This document shows positions 35,367 to 43,294 of a DNA stretch of 64,000 bases, one piece after another. Below the pieces are notes generated by a model, which saw nothing but the letters and a program-made list of their open reading frames with translations, ran no database searches and was not told the DNA's origin. Made by a program: the position numbers and the translations under genes. The stretch lies in assembly GCA_947382875.1 (NCBI GenBank), contig CANDBG010000001.1, positions 1 to 64,000 on the forward strand, given 5' to 3'. Source of the DNA: an uncultured Oscillibacter sp. Lineage in GTDB: Bacteria; Bacillota; Clostridia; Oscillospirales; Oscillospiraceae. Position 1 is the first letter of the stretch. Each line of letters begins with the position of its first letter.

Positions 35367-35828
35367 TCAAAGAAAACAGCGGTTTTCTCCGAAGCATTCT
35401 TCTTTTTCGGCAATCAGCTCTTTCAGTCGTTCGAGCTTTTGGAGAAGCCGCTGTTTTTTCTCGACGAGGTTTTCTTTAGGATAATCTAGGAACTCTGTCC
35501 ATTTATCCACATTGCCGCGGATATCGTCATATAAATATTTACAAAATTCCAACATACTGGTATGTGAATACTGGAGATCAATATCTTTTTCTCCCAATGG
35601 ATTCCGCTCGTCCTTTTCGAGAACAATGTGACAATTCCAATAGCTGACTGTACACAACATTCGTCCAGGCTCCAGGAAACCTTTTACGCAAAACGGATAC
35701 AACGTTTCCAAGCCATGGATGGCCTGGTCGAGCCATTCGAATGCAATGTCGTCCAAATAGCTCAAGCCATATACAGAAGTGCCCTCCAGCTGAAAATCGG
35801 TCCAGCCATACAGCGGTTCGGTTAGCAT
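35367..35828 (-). CDS. Small soluble protein, immunity-like, function unknown
   Basis: This 153-residue protein has no signal or membrane segment. It begins MLTEPLYGWTDFQLEG, is rich in tryptophan and tyrosine, and has a charged helical tail (VEKKQRLLQKLERLKELI). The size, solubility and aromatic, acidic make-up resemble orphan immunity proteins of polymorphic toxin loci, but I cannot name a family and no toxin is nearby. The ATG at 35828 has GGAGGG eight bases upstream. It is divergent from the next small gene and its composition is less GC-rich than brnQ. Confidence 0.6.
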   Translation of the reverse strand: MLTEPLYGWTDFQLEGTSVYGLSYLDDIAFEWLDQAIHGLETLYPFCVKGFLEPGRMLCTVSYWNCHIVLEKDERNPLGEKDIDLQYSHTSMLEFCKYLYDDIRGNVDKWTEFLDYPKENLVEKKQRLLQKLERLKELIAEKEECFGENRCFL

Positions 35829-35919
35829 AATACCGCCCTCCATTCAATCCAAAATGATATTTTTCGGTAATGATACCACACGTATTTACAAAAATCAATC
35901 AAAAAACGGAGGTTTTGCC

Positions 35920-36321
35920 ATGTATGACCGTTACGGGGATACATCAAGATTTATTACAGACGCAAACCAGCTGTGTGTGGAGGACGATGCATATGTCTAT
36001 ATTTCAAGCGAGGAAAACTATGATATTGCCGTTGATTTAGAGGGCTGCTGCACCTCCTTTGAGGAACTGAAACCCTTTATTGCCTTTTTGTCGGCGCACG
36101 TTTGCGAACTGGATAATCTGGTTCAGCAGTTTGATTGTCAGAAGCGCATGAAAGCCAGCGGATATGTTTGTCTGTCAAGTCTTCCGGGCATTTTACGGTT
36201 TGACTATATGCAAAGCATGGAGGATGTTCCGGTTCACGAACAAAGCAGCTACAAAAAAACGCCGTTTCCCTTTGACCTGTCCCTAATTTACATTGAGAAG
36301 CCGAACCTGAATAACCTTTGA
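35920..36321 (+). CDS. Small soluble protein, function unknown
   Basis: This 133-residue protein begins MYDRYGDTSRFITDANQL and contains DIAVDLEGCCTSFEELKPF and a late IYIEKPNL. It has no membrane segment and no recognisable catalytic motif. ATG at 35920 follows ACGGAGG. It faces away from the 153-residue gene and both are small, acidic and A/T-richer than the surroundings, so they may have arrived together. An immunity or regulatory role is only a guess from context. Confidence 0.6.
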   Translation: MYDRYGDTSRFITDANQLCVEDDAYVYISSEENYDIAVDLEGCCTSFEELKPFIAFLSAHVCELDNLVQQFDCQKRMKASGYVCLSSLPGILRFDYMQSMEDVPVHEQSSYKKTPFPFDLSLIYIEKPNLNNL

Positions 36322-36435
36322 TTATTGACACACAACCGAAAATTCACAACGGAACGTCACCTTTGAATACAAAGAAAACGCATTCTTTCTGCGTACGTTC
36401 GGCGCAATCGACTGCATTCCGGACAACTGGACAAA

Positions 36436-36443
36436 TCCCAAAA
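36436..36443 (+). repeat. Left 8-bp direct repeat (target-duplication-like)
   Basis: TCCCAAAA, repeated at 37032-37039 on the outer side of the opposite inverted repeat. Confidence 0.6.
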
Positions 36444-36507
36444 CTCCCTTTTACCTTTTGTGTTGCTGAATGCTTATTTTTAAAATGCTTCGTCAAAATA
36501 ACCGAAC

Positions 36508-36533
36508 GGCAGTTACCCATATGGATAACTGCC
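36508..36533. repeat. Palindromic hairpin inside the cassette
   Basis: GGCAGTTA-C-CCATATGG-A-TAACTGCC, fully symmetrical except for the two central spacers. It sits just past the stop of the minus-strand gene and may end its transcript or bind a dimeric protein. Confidence 0.55.
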
Positions 36534-36550
36534 AGGCAAACTGGAAGCTA

Positions 36551-36907
36551 TTATTTGTGGTTTTCCAAGTAATTTTGAAGCCGTTGCAACAGCAAATCTT
36601 TCATCATCTCTGAATTGCACTGATTTATGAGTTTTCTGTACCGTTCTAATTCTTCCGCTTCATAAGAAGAGGAAACGCTTTCTATACAATGCAGCATCGT
36701 CCACTCAACTTCGGCCATGTGTTCTGTTGGGCAGCATTTAATTAATATTTCCGCCTCTTCCCAAGTTACTGGGCGCCGAATCGCATCTACCGCTTCGATC
36801 CAATCGTCCCATATTTGACAGATTTCTTTGTCAACATCAAATCCGCAATCCTCAAACCCCTCTGGCGGCACACCTAATTTCTGAATTTTTAATACGGCAT
36901 CCTGCAT
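36551..36907 (-). CDS. 118-aa cassette protein, immunity-like
   Basis: This small soluble protein begins MQDAVLKIQKLGVPPEGF and contains VTWEEAEILIKCCPTEHMAE and WTMLHCIES, a pattern I associate with short proteins next to Rhs or other polymorphic toxins in Firmicutes, though I cannot name a family with certainty. ATG at 36907 follows AGGAGG by eight bases. A promoter (TTGACG, 17 bases, TATGAT) lies at 36973-36945, so the gene is a complete expression unit inside the inverted repeats. No partner toxin is encoded in the window. Confidence 0.65.
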   Translation of the reverse strand: MQDAVLKIQKLGVPPEGFEDCGFDVDKEICQIWDDWIEAVDAIRRPVTWEEAEILIKCCPTEHMAEVEWTMLHCIESVSSSYEAEELERYRKLINQCNSEMMKDLLLQRLQNYLENHK

Positions 36908-36944
36908 CGTGTTTACCTCCTGCAAATCGAAATTTACCGTTTTG

Positions 36945-36973
36945 ATCATATCAAAGGTGCTCCCACACGTCAA
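36945..36973 (-). promoter_or_regulatory. Promoter of the cassette gene
   Basis: TTGACG (36973-36968), 17 bases, TATGAT (36950-36945) on the minus strand. Confidence 0.65.
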
Positions 36974-37031
36974 CTTGAAATTGGCAGAATCGGCGGAGTT
37001 TATCTCCGGCAACACAAAAGGTAAAAGGGAT

Positions 37032-37039
37032 TCCCAAAA
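37032..37039 (+). repeat. Right 8-bp direct repeat (target-duplication-like)
   Basis: TCCCAAAA, the partner of 36436-36443, eight bases before the -35 of the methionine T-box promoter. Confidence 0.6.
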
Positions 37040-37046
37040 TCCACAG

Positions 37047-37075
37047 TTGACAAACAGGGATTCTTTTTTTATAAT
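37047..37075 (+). promoter_or_regulatory. Promoter of the methionine T-box operon
   Basis: Consensus TTGACA (37047-37052), 17 bases, consensus TATAAT (37070-37075). Confidence 0.85.
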
Positions 37076-37081
37076 ATTCCC

Positions 37082-37350
37082 AAAGCAATGACGGAGAGGA
37101 ACGGAAACCGAAGTCCCCAGAGAGCCGGCGGATGGTGCGAGCCGGAGGCGGAAATTCCCAGGTTCTATGGCTCCTGAGCCGGACGTTCGACAAGTAGGGC
37201 GTCCCGTATGCGCCGCGTTAACGGCGGACAGGGTTGCTGGACCCTATGAGGGGCGTTCCGCCAAAAGGCGGACGCAATTTGAGTGGTACCGCGGAAGCGC
37301 TTGAACGGCTTTCGTCTCAAAGATCATCTCTTTGGGACGAAAGCTTTTTT
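37082..37350 (+). promoter_or_regulatory. T-box riboswitch, methionine type
   Basis: The core GAGTGGTACCGCGG lies at 37281-37294. Stem I blocks AGAGAGCCGG and GGTGCGAGCCGG match the leucine leader. In the specifier position ATG (Met) is followed by GCTCCTGAG, parallel to CTG-GTCCCGGAG upstream of leuS. The terminator pairs GCTTTCGTC... with ...GACGAAAGC and ends in six T residues (37345-37350). Uncharged tRNA-Met should turn on metY-metA. Together with the promoter this explains the gap 36908-37382. Confidence 0.9.
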
Positions 37351-37382
37351 CGTCCCGTCTGCAAGGAAAGGAGTTTCTTTTT

Positions 37383-38669
37383 ATGAACCAATACCGTCCG
37401 GAAACCATCTGTGTCCAGGGAGGCTATGCCCCTGGAAACGGCGAACCCCGTCAGATTCCGATTATCCAGTCCACGACGTTCAAATACGCCACTTCCGAGG
37501 ACATGGGCAAGCTCTTTGACCTGGAAGCAAACGGGTATTTTTATTCCCGCCTGCAAAACCCTACCTGTGATTATGTCGCGGCGAAAATCGCCGCCCTGGA
37601 AGGCGGTACGGCCGCCATGCTTACTTCCTCCGGACAGGCGGCGAACTTCTTTGCCCTCTTTAACATCGCTTCCAGCGGGGATCACATTGTTTCCTCCTCC
37701 TCCATCTACGGCGGCACCTTCAACCTCATTTCCGTCACCATGGCGAAAATGGGCGTTGAGGCCACGTTCGTCTCGCCGGACTGCTCCCCGGAGGAACTGG
37801 ATGCCGCTTTTCGTCCCAACACAAAGGCCGTGTTCGGCGAGACCATCGCAAACCCGGCCCTGACGGTGCTGGACATCGAAAAATTTGCCGCCGCCGCTCA
37901 CCGTCACGGCGTCCCTTTGATTGTCGACAACACGTTTCCTACGCCTGTGGGGTGCCGTCCGTTTGCCTGGGGAGCTGACATTGTTACCCACTCCACCACA
38001 AAATATATGGACGGTCACGGGGCGGCGGTAGGCGGGGCGATTGTAGATTCCGGCAGCTTCGACTGGCTTGCCCACGCGGACAAATTCCCCGGTCTCTGCA
38101 CGCCCGACGAGAGCTATCACGGCATTACCTACGCGGAAAAATTCGGTCAGGGCGGAGCGTTCATCACCAAATGCACCGCCCAGCTCATGCGCGACCTGGG
38201 CTGTACGCCGTCGCCGCAAAGCGCCTTTTACCTGAACCTGGGCCTGGAAAGCCTCCATGTCCGGATGCAGCGTCATTGTGAAAACGGTCAGGCGGTGGCG
38301 GAATTTCTGGCGGCGCATCCCAAGGTGGAACGGGTCAGCTACTGTGGCCTGCCCGGCGACAAATACCATGCCCTGGCGCAGAAATACCTGCCCAACGGTT
38401 CCTGCGGCGTTGTGTCCTTCGAGCTGAAAGGCGGACGGGAATCCGCCGGAATATTCATGCAGCGTTTACGGTTAGCGGCCATCGAAACCCACGTCGCCGA
38501 CGCCCGCACCTGCTGTCTGAACCCTGCCGCCTCCACGCATCGTCAGATGACTGACGAACAGCTGCAGGCCGCCGGCGTGCCCGCCGGACTGGTCCGGATG
38601 TCCTGCGGTCTGGAAAGCAAGGAGGATTTGATTGCAGATATCCGTCAAGCATTGGAGGCGGTTGTATAA
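37383..38669 (+). CDS. metY: O-acetylhomoserine sulfhydrylase (PLP enzyme)
   Basis: This 428-residue enzyme should make homocysteine from O-acetylhomoserine and sulfide, using pyridoxal phosphate bound to K207 in [18 protein letters not shown] and VDNTFPTP are further signatures of the Cys/Met metabolism PLP family, and the length above 420 favours the sulfhydrylase over cystathionine synthase. ATG at 37383 follows AAAGGAG. Its stop overlaps the start of metA by one base, and that neighbour makes its substrate. Both lie behind a methionine T-box. Confidence 0.9.
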   Translation: MNQYRPETICVQGGYAPGNGEPRQIPIIQSTTFKYATSEDMGKLFDLEANGYFYSRLQNPTCDYVAAKIAALEGGTAAMLTSSGQAANFFALFNIASSGDHIVSSSSIYGGTFNLISVTMAKMGVEATFVSPDCSPEELDAAFRPNTKAVFGETIANPALTVLDIEKFAAAAHRHGVPLIVDNTFPTPVGCRPFAWGADIVTHSTTKYMDGHGAAVGGAIVDSGSFDWLAHADKFPGLCTPDESYHGITYAEKFGQGGAFITKCTAQLMRDLGCTPSPQSAFYLNLGLESLHVRMQRHCENGQAVAEFLAAHPKVERVSYCGLPGDKYHALAQKYLPNGSCGVVSFELKGGRESAGIFMQRLRLAAIETHVADARTCCLNPAASTHRQMTDEQLQAAGVPAGLVRMSCGLESKEDLIADIRQALEAVV

Positions 38670-39607
38670 TGCCGATTAAAATTCCCAATGAGCTCCCCGC
38701 CACCCAAACCCTGACGGCGGAGAACATCTTCGTCATGACGGAGACCCGGGCCATTACTCAGGATATCCGGCCTCTGCAAATTCTTCTTTTGAACCTCATG
38801 CCAACCAAGGTGGATACCGAAACCCAGTTAGCGCGTGTTCTGGGCAACACGCCCCTGCAAATTGAGCTGGAACTCATCGCCCCCGCCGGGCACAGTTCCC
38901 GGAACACCTCCCAGGAGCATATGCTTTCGTTCTACAAAACCTTCGCGGAGGTGCGGGAACGAACCTTTGACGGCTTAGTGATCACCGGCGCGCCGGTGGA
39001 GCATCTGCCCTTTGAGGAAGTGGACTACTGGCCGGAGCTGTGCGAGATCATGGAATGGAGCAAAACCCATGTGCATTCCACGCTGCACATCTGCTGGGGC
39101 GCGCAGGCGGGGCTGTACTACCATTACGGCATTCCCAAGCGTGCGCTTCCGCAAAAGCTGTTCGGGGTATTCCAGCATCGTCTGATCGATCCGAATTTTA
39201 TCCTTTTCCGCGGCTTCGACGACCAGTTCTGGGTCCCCCACTCCCGCAACACCACCGTAGACGCGGCGGACATTGAAGCGGTGCCGGAGCTGAAAATTCT
39301 GGCGGACTCCCCGGAGGCGGGCGTCTACGCCGTCAAGACGGCCCAGGGGCGTCAGGTCTTTCTGATGGGCCACGCCGAGTACGACCGCGATACGCTGAAA
39401 AAGGAGTATGAGCGGGACGCAGCCGCAGGCGTGGACATCCAGCTCCCACAGCATTACTTCCCCCACGACGACCCCACGCAAGAACCGCTGGTACGCTGGC
39501 GTTCGTGCGCGCACCTGCTGTACGGAAACTGGCTGAACTACTGCGTCTATCAAACGACGCCGTACAACATTCACGGCATCCGCCGCGGTGAGCGGACAGA
39601 CGACTGA
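38669..39607 (+). CDS. metA: Homoserine O-acetyltransferase (MetA family)
   Basis: This 312-residue enzyme activates homoserine for methionine synthesis. The catalytic C142 stands in HICWGAQ and H235 and E237 in GHAEYD, exactly at the numbers known for this family. Residue 111 is glutamate in [10 protein letters not shown]. coli has glycine there. Glutamate at this place is linked to acetyl-CoA use, so this should be an acetyltransferase despite the MetA fold, which fits the O-acetylhomoserine sulfhydrylase next door. The start overlaps the metY stop (TAATG), giving coupled translation. A terminator follows at 39612. Confidence 0.93.
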   Translation: MPIKIPNELPATQTLTAENIFVMTETRAITQDIRPLQILLLNLMPTKVDTETQLARVLGNTPLQIELELIAPAGHSSRNTSQEHMLSFYKTFAEVRERTFDGLVITGAPVEHLPFEEVDYWPELCEIMEWSKTHVHSTLHICWGAQAGLYYHYGIPKRALPQKLFGVFQHRLIDPNFILFRGFDDQFWVPHSRNTTVDAADIEAVPELKILADSPEAGVYAVKTAQGRQVFLMGHAEYDRDTLKKEYERDAAAGVDIQLPQHYFPHDDPTQEPLVRWRSCAHLLYGNWLNYCVYQTTPYNIHGIRRGERTDD

Positions 39608-39611
39608 CCAA

Positions 39612-39660
39612 AGAAAAAAGCGTCCGCTGGAATTTGTTTTCTGACGGATGCTTTTTTTCA
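39612..39660 (+). terminator. Terminator after metA
   Basis: AAAAAAGCGTCCG pairs with CGGATGCTTTTTT over a loop of about 17 bases and ends in a T run. Confidence 0.75.
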
Positions 39661-39749
39661 TAAAATGCGGAACCTTTTTCCTGAAAAAATCGTCTATACA
39701 TACAAAGGGGGCTGAAGGAAGACGGCCCCGGATTAAGGAGGATGAAGCG

Positions 39750-40781
39750 ATGAAACGAAGAAGCCTTGCAATCTTGTGCGTTCTGGTACTCCTGGCCATG
39801 CTGCTGACGGCCTGCGGCGGAAGCGGCGGCGGCGATTACGGCGAAAGTACGTTCGCTGCTTCCAACGGTGAAAGCCCGAGCGCCGATTTTGGCGGTATGG
39901 AGTACGACTGGGCCGCGTCCGCGCCGAAGGAGGACAGCGCCGAAACCGAAGAGATGGGCTACGGCGAGGGGGGCGGTGCGGACGCTCTGTCCAGCGCGTA
40001 CCTGAAAAACGCGAAAATGATCTACACCGGAAACCTGGAGATGGAAACAACGGATTTCTCGGCCTGTGTGAGCAGTCTGGAAGCTCTGGTGGAGCGGCTG
40101 GGCGGCTACATGGAATATGCCGCCGTAAACAATTACGGCACCGGCTACCGCAGCGGAAATTATACGGTCCGTATCCCATCGGGACAGTTCAAGGGCTTTT
40201 TGCGGAGCGCGGGTGAAATCGGGCATATTACTTACCAGGACCAGCGCGGCGAGAACATCAGCGAAGCGTACTATGACACGGAAAGCCGTCTGGCGACCCA
40301 GCGGATCAAGCTGGAACGTCTGCAAGCGCTTCTGGCGCGGGCGGAAAACATGGCTGATATTATTACCATTGAAACCTCCATTGCGGAGACCGAGTACGAG
40401 ATTGAGCAGCTTACCGGCACTCTGCGGCATTACGACGCGCTGGTAGACTTCGCCACGGTTTACGTCAACCTCAACGAAGTGACGCATCTGTCGTCGGTGG
40501 AGCAGACACCGCCGAGCTATACCACGCGTTTGAGTACGTCCTTCATGGACGGCCTGCAAAATTTCGCCGACGGCATGGGCGATTTTACCATTTTCCTTGC
40601 CTATAACTGGACTTGGCTGCTGGTGTGGGTGGTATTGATTGTGCTTGGTGTACTGATTTTCCGTCATTTTTCCAAGCGGGAGAAAAAGGCGTGGAAGCTG
40701 CGTTTTCCGAAGCGGTCCAAGGGTGCGGAATCAACGGAATCCTCCAAAAAGCCCGACCGGCGGGACGACGGTCCGCAGTGA
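39750..40781 (+). CDS. DUF4349 lipoprotein
   Basis: This 343-residue protein is exported and lipidated: basic MKRR, a hydrophobic stretch and the lipobox LLTACGG with C22. After an acidic low-complexity linker, the DUF4349 domain begins near KMIYTGNLEMET. It contains YTVRIPSGQFKGFL and a helical hairpin (YDTESRLATQRIKLERLQAL), and a C-terminal membrane helix follows (about 285-308) before a basic tail. It would thus be anchored at both ends with the domain outside. The function of DUF4349 is not established. ATG at 39750 follows AAGGAGG. Confidence 0.85.
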   Translation: MKRRSLAILCVLVLLAMLLTACGGSGGGDYGESTFAASNGESPSADFGGMEYDWAASAPKEDSAETEEMGYGEGGGADALSSAYLKNAKMIYTGNLEMETTDFSACVSSLEALVERLGGYMEYAAVNNYGTGYRSGNYTVRIPSGQFKGFLRSAGEIGHITYQDQRGENISEAYYDTESRLATQRIKLERLQALLARAENMADIITIETSIAETEYEIEQLTGTLRHYDALVDFATVYVNLNEVTHLSSVEQTPPSYTTRLSTSFMDGLQNFADGMGDFTIFLAYNWTWLLVWVVLIVLGVLIFRHFSKREKKAWKLRFPKRSKGAESTESSKKPDRRDDGPQ

Positions 40782-40838
40782 CAGAAAAAAGTGGAATGGG
40801 GTACAAAAACGGCAAAAAGTATGCTATCATAAAAAAGA

Positions 40839-40872
40839 CAGGGGGCGGACCCAGGTCCGTCCCCTGATTTTC
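40839..40872 (+). terminator. Terminator after the DUF4349 gene
   Basis: CAGGGGGCGGACC pairs with GGTCCGTCCCCTG around CA, then ATTTT. It ends four bases before the next ribosome-binding site, so partial read-through is possible. Confidence 0.7.
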
Positions 40873-40890
40873 GATCAGGAGGATTTTTTT

Positions 40891-41496
40891 ATGAAGCTCA
40901 CCTGGCTGGGGCACTCCTGCTTCCTGCTGGAGCAGGACGGCTACCGTATCATAACCGACTTATACACCGGTGTGGACGGCTGCCCGGAGCCGCGCGTATC
41001 TGTCCACGAAGTATATTGCAGTCACCAGCATGCCGACCACAACGCCGTGGATCACGCCGAACTTCTGCCCAAGACAAAAAGCCCGTTTACCGTTCAGGAA
41101 GTGGCGGCGTTCCACGATGACCAAAACGGCGCGCTGCGCGGAACCAATACCATCCGTATTTTTGAAGCAAACGGCGTACGCGCCGCCCACCTGGGAGATT
41201 TGGGGCATCCGCTCTCGCCGGAACAAATCGCCGCCATCGGCCCCCTGGACGCGGTGATGGTTCCGGTCGGCGGTTTCTATACCATCGACGCGGCGGGCGC
41301 AAAGCAGGTCTGTGACGCGCTGCACCCCCGCTGCATCATCCCTATGCACTACCGTCACGGGTCCTATGGATACCCCGTTATTTCCGGCGTCGAGGACTTC
41401 CTCGCCCTGTATCCGTCGTACCGCCGTCTGGACGGTCCTTCCCTGGAACTCGACGCCTCCGCGCAGGGCGTTCTGGTTCCGGCTTATCAACCATAA
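40891..41496 (+). CDS. MBL-fold metal-dependent hydrolase
   Basis: This 201-residue protein has the metallo-beta-lactamase fold of the UPF0173/YtkL-like kind. MKLTWLGHSCFLLE opens the fold, SHQHADHNAV is the metal-binding HxHxDH motif, and AAHLGDLGHPLSPEQ and CIIPMHYRHGSYGYP add later metal ligands. It would bind two metal ions and hydrolyse a phosphodiester or similar bond; the natural substrate is unknown. ATG at 40891 follows CAGGAGG. The HAD phosphatase gene begins 12 bases after its stop, so they form a short operon. Confidence 0.85.
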   Translation: MKLTWLGHSCFLLEQDGYRIITDLYTGVDGCPEPRVSVHEVYCSHQHADHNAVDHAELLPKTKSPFTVQEVAAFHDDQNGALRGTNTIRIFEANGVRAAHLGDLGHPLSPEQIAAIGPLDAVMVPVGGFYTIDAAGAKQVCDALHPRCIIPMHYRHGSYGYPVISGVEDFLALYPSYRRLDGPSLELDASAQGVLVPAYQP

Positions 41497-41507
41497 GGAG
41501 CCAAAAA

Positions 41508-42179
41508 ATGTACCGTTACTTATTATTCGATCTGGACGGCACCCTGACCGATTCCAAGGAAGGGATTATGAACTGCGCCCGCTGGGCCATTGAGCAGCTT
41601 GGCGATACGCCCCCGGAGGATTCCGTACTGGTGCAGTTCGTAGGCCCGCCGCTGCGGGAATCCTTCCTGGAATTCTGCCGCTACCCTCTGGAAAAAGCGG
41701 AAGAGGCGATGCGTCTTTACCGGGAACGCTACGTTCCCATCGGCCAGTTTGAGAACGAACCGGCCCCCGGCATTGCGGAGGTTCTGGCGCGTCTGAAAGA
41801 ACAGGGTTACATTCTGGCGTTAGCATCCTCGAAGCCCCAGGAATTGTGCGAGTCCATCTGCGAACGCTTTCACTTCACGCCGTTCCTGACGGTCATTTCC
41901 GGGTGTACGCCGGAAAACCGCGGCAGCAAAGCCGCTGCCATTCGGGAAGCGATGTTCCGTCTGGGCCTGACCGACGCGGACAAAGCGTCTGTGCTGATGA
42001 TTGGGGACCGGAAATTTGATGTGCTGGGCGCAAAGGAATGCGGAATTGACTGCCTGGGCGTGGAATTCTTCGGTTACGCCCTTCCGAACGAGCTGCAAGA
42101 CAGCGGCGCGGCTGCCGTTGTGCGGACGGTCCCGGAGCTGGAAGCCTATTTGTCAGGCTGTCTCCGGCCGGGAGATTAA
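41508..42179 (+). CDS. HAD family phosphatase (phosphoglycolate phosphatase-like)
   Basis: This 223-residue hydrolase has motif I FDLDGTLTDS with D8 and D10, a helical cap, motif II around ALASSK and motif IV in MIGDRKFDVLGAKECG. It is the PGP/GPH type and removes phosphate from a small molecule; the substrate is not evident. It is downstream of the MBL hydrolase in the same operon. Its 3' end overlaps the end of the convergent C39-like gene by 27 bases, so no terminator fits between them. Confidence 0.85.
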   Translation: MYRYLLFDLDGTLTDSKEGIMNCARWAIEQLGDTPPEDSVLVQFVGPPLRESFLEFCRYPLEKAEEAMRLYRERYVPIGQFENEPAPGIAEVLARLKEQGYILALASSKPQELCESICERFHFTPFLTVISGCTPENRGSKAAAIREAMFRLGLTDADKASVLMIGDRKFDVLGAKECGIDCLGVEFFGYALPNELQDSGAAAVVRTVPELEAYLSGCLRPGD

Positions 42180-43118
42180 CCAGAAGGGCGAGCCGTTGCT
42201 GCGGGTTCTGGAAAGCTCGCTCACGATCAAATCCAAATCCCAGGGCATAAGGCTTCGTTCCCGGCTGGCGGGGTCGGCGACCAATATTTGACCGTCGGGC
42301 GTGACGCCCCGCAGGAGGATAAAATGTCCGCCTTTGGTGAAATGGCCTTTTGTGACCAGAGCGACCACCAGATCCCCCGCTTCCAGACGGCCGAAGAGTT
42401 CTTCCCGGTTGATCGACTCGGGAGGAATGGAGGTACATGTCAGGCCGTAGGACTGGGCGACGCCCGGTATAATTGCATGGTAAGAGCCATGGTTTTTCGC
42501 CCAGTAGCCCTTGCTTACGCAAAATTGTGCCATATCTACCGGGTTTACGATCTCCTCCTGCATGGAGGAAACCACCATCGACATCACCGTCGGTCCGCAG
42601 CCGTGGGTGCTCAGCGGGTCGGACCCATATTTCGCCTCCTTCCAGGCCATGTCGGTCTGGTTGAAGTAAACGATGTCCACCCCGCCGCCGGTCAGGTATT
42701 CCACGCCGTTCCGGATTTCGAGTTCGGTCAGCTCTTTCGCGGAGGCCCGGGCAGGCGGAAGTTTTGCTTCCGGTTCGGCCAGGGTGGTAGTCTCTGCGTC
42801 GTCGGCGGGGGGCGACGTGAAAACCTCCCACTGCGCTTGCAGCGCAATGCGGGTCCGGTCGAGCTGCCTTTGGGCTTCTTCGGCGGCCAGCTCGGCCTGC
42901 CGCCAGACCGCCCGGCCTGTATCCGTCACCGCACGGGCGCACGCCTGCGCACACGCCCGTACGGGCGTCATAATTTCGTCGTACAAAAGCGGGTCGGCCC
43001 ACCGGCATACCAGCAGTTCCATTCCGGCGATGCACACCGCCGCCAGCAGGATGATGGAGAAAATCCAACCGCGCTTTTTCCGTTTTGTTTTTTGCAAATT
43101 TCTTCTTGATGATCCCAT
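42153..43118 (-). CDS. Membrane-anchored C39-like cysteine peptidase
   Basis: This 321-residue protein has a basic N-terminus and one hydrophobic helix (about 18-37), then an alanine- and glutamate-rich helical stalk, and a C-terminal peptidase C39-like domain. The catalytic residues are likely C174 in THGCGPT, H265 in GGHFILLRG and D282 in VADPAS. It would act outside the cell, either on peptides or as a cell-wall enzyme. No transporter is attached, unlike bacteriocin C39 exporters. The start at 43118 lacks a good ribosome-binding site but the membrane helix requires it. A promoter stands at 43198-43169. Confidence 0.75.
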   Translation of the reverse strand: MGSSRRNLQKTKRKKRGWIFSIILLAAVCIAGMELLVCRWADPLLYDEIMTPVRACAQACARAVTDTGRAVWRQAELAAEEAQRQLDRTRIALQAQWEVFTSPPADDAETTTLAEPEAKLPPARASAKELTELEIRNGVEYLTGGGVDIVYFNQTDMAWKEAKYGSDPLSTHGCGPTVMSMVVSSMQEEIVNPVDMAQFCVSKGYWAKNHGSYHAIIPGVAQSYGLTCTSIPPESINREELFGRLEAGDLVVALVTKGHFTKGGHFILLRGVTPDGQILVADPASRERSLMPWDLDLIVSELSRTRSNGSPFWLISRPETA

Positions 43119-43168
43119 ATTTGTTCACAAATCATTCAACAAATCCAAGTTTTTGCCGCTATTTTGTC

Positions 43169-43198
43169 ATTGTACCATAAACCGCCGGGAATGTCCAA
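43169..43198 (-). promoter_or_regulatory. Promoter of the C39-like gene
   Basis: TTGGAC (43198-43193), 18 bases, and TACAAT (43174-43169) with an extended TG. It lies over an imperfect inverted repeat (43179-43216). Confidence 0.45.
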
Positions 43199-43246
43199 GC
43201 ATTCCTGCGGTTTTTTCCACAAAAGAGACCGGCAGTTTCTGGGGAA

Positions 43247-43277
43247 AAAGGAAGGACCGCTTCAGAAAGCGGTCCTC
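43247..43277 (-). terminator. Terminator of the 1368-aa surface protein gene
   Basis: AGGACCGCTT pairs with AAGCGGTCCT; on the minus strand the stem is followed by TCC and a T5 run. Confidence 0.75.
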
Positions 43278-43294
43278 CCTGCGTTTGGAAGGCT

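Larger units (their letters stand above)
36444..37031. mobile_element. 588-bp gene cassette with 22-bp inverted repeats
   Basis: The ends 36445-36466 (TCCCTTTTACCTTTTGTGTTGC) and 37009-37030 are exact reverse complements, and the element is flanked by 8-bp direct repeats TCCCAAAA. Inside lies a promoter, a 118-residue gene and a hairpin, but no transposase. It looks like a MITE-like unit moved in trans. A related but diverged sequence (22 of 28 bases) is at 33391-33418. Confidence 0.6.
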
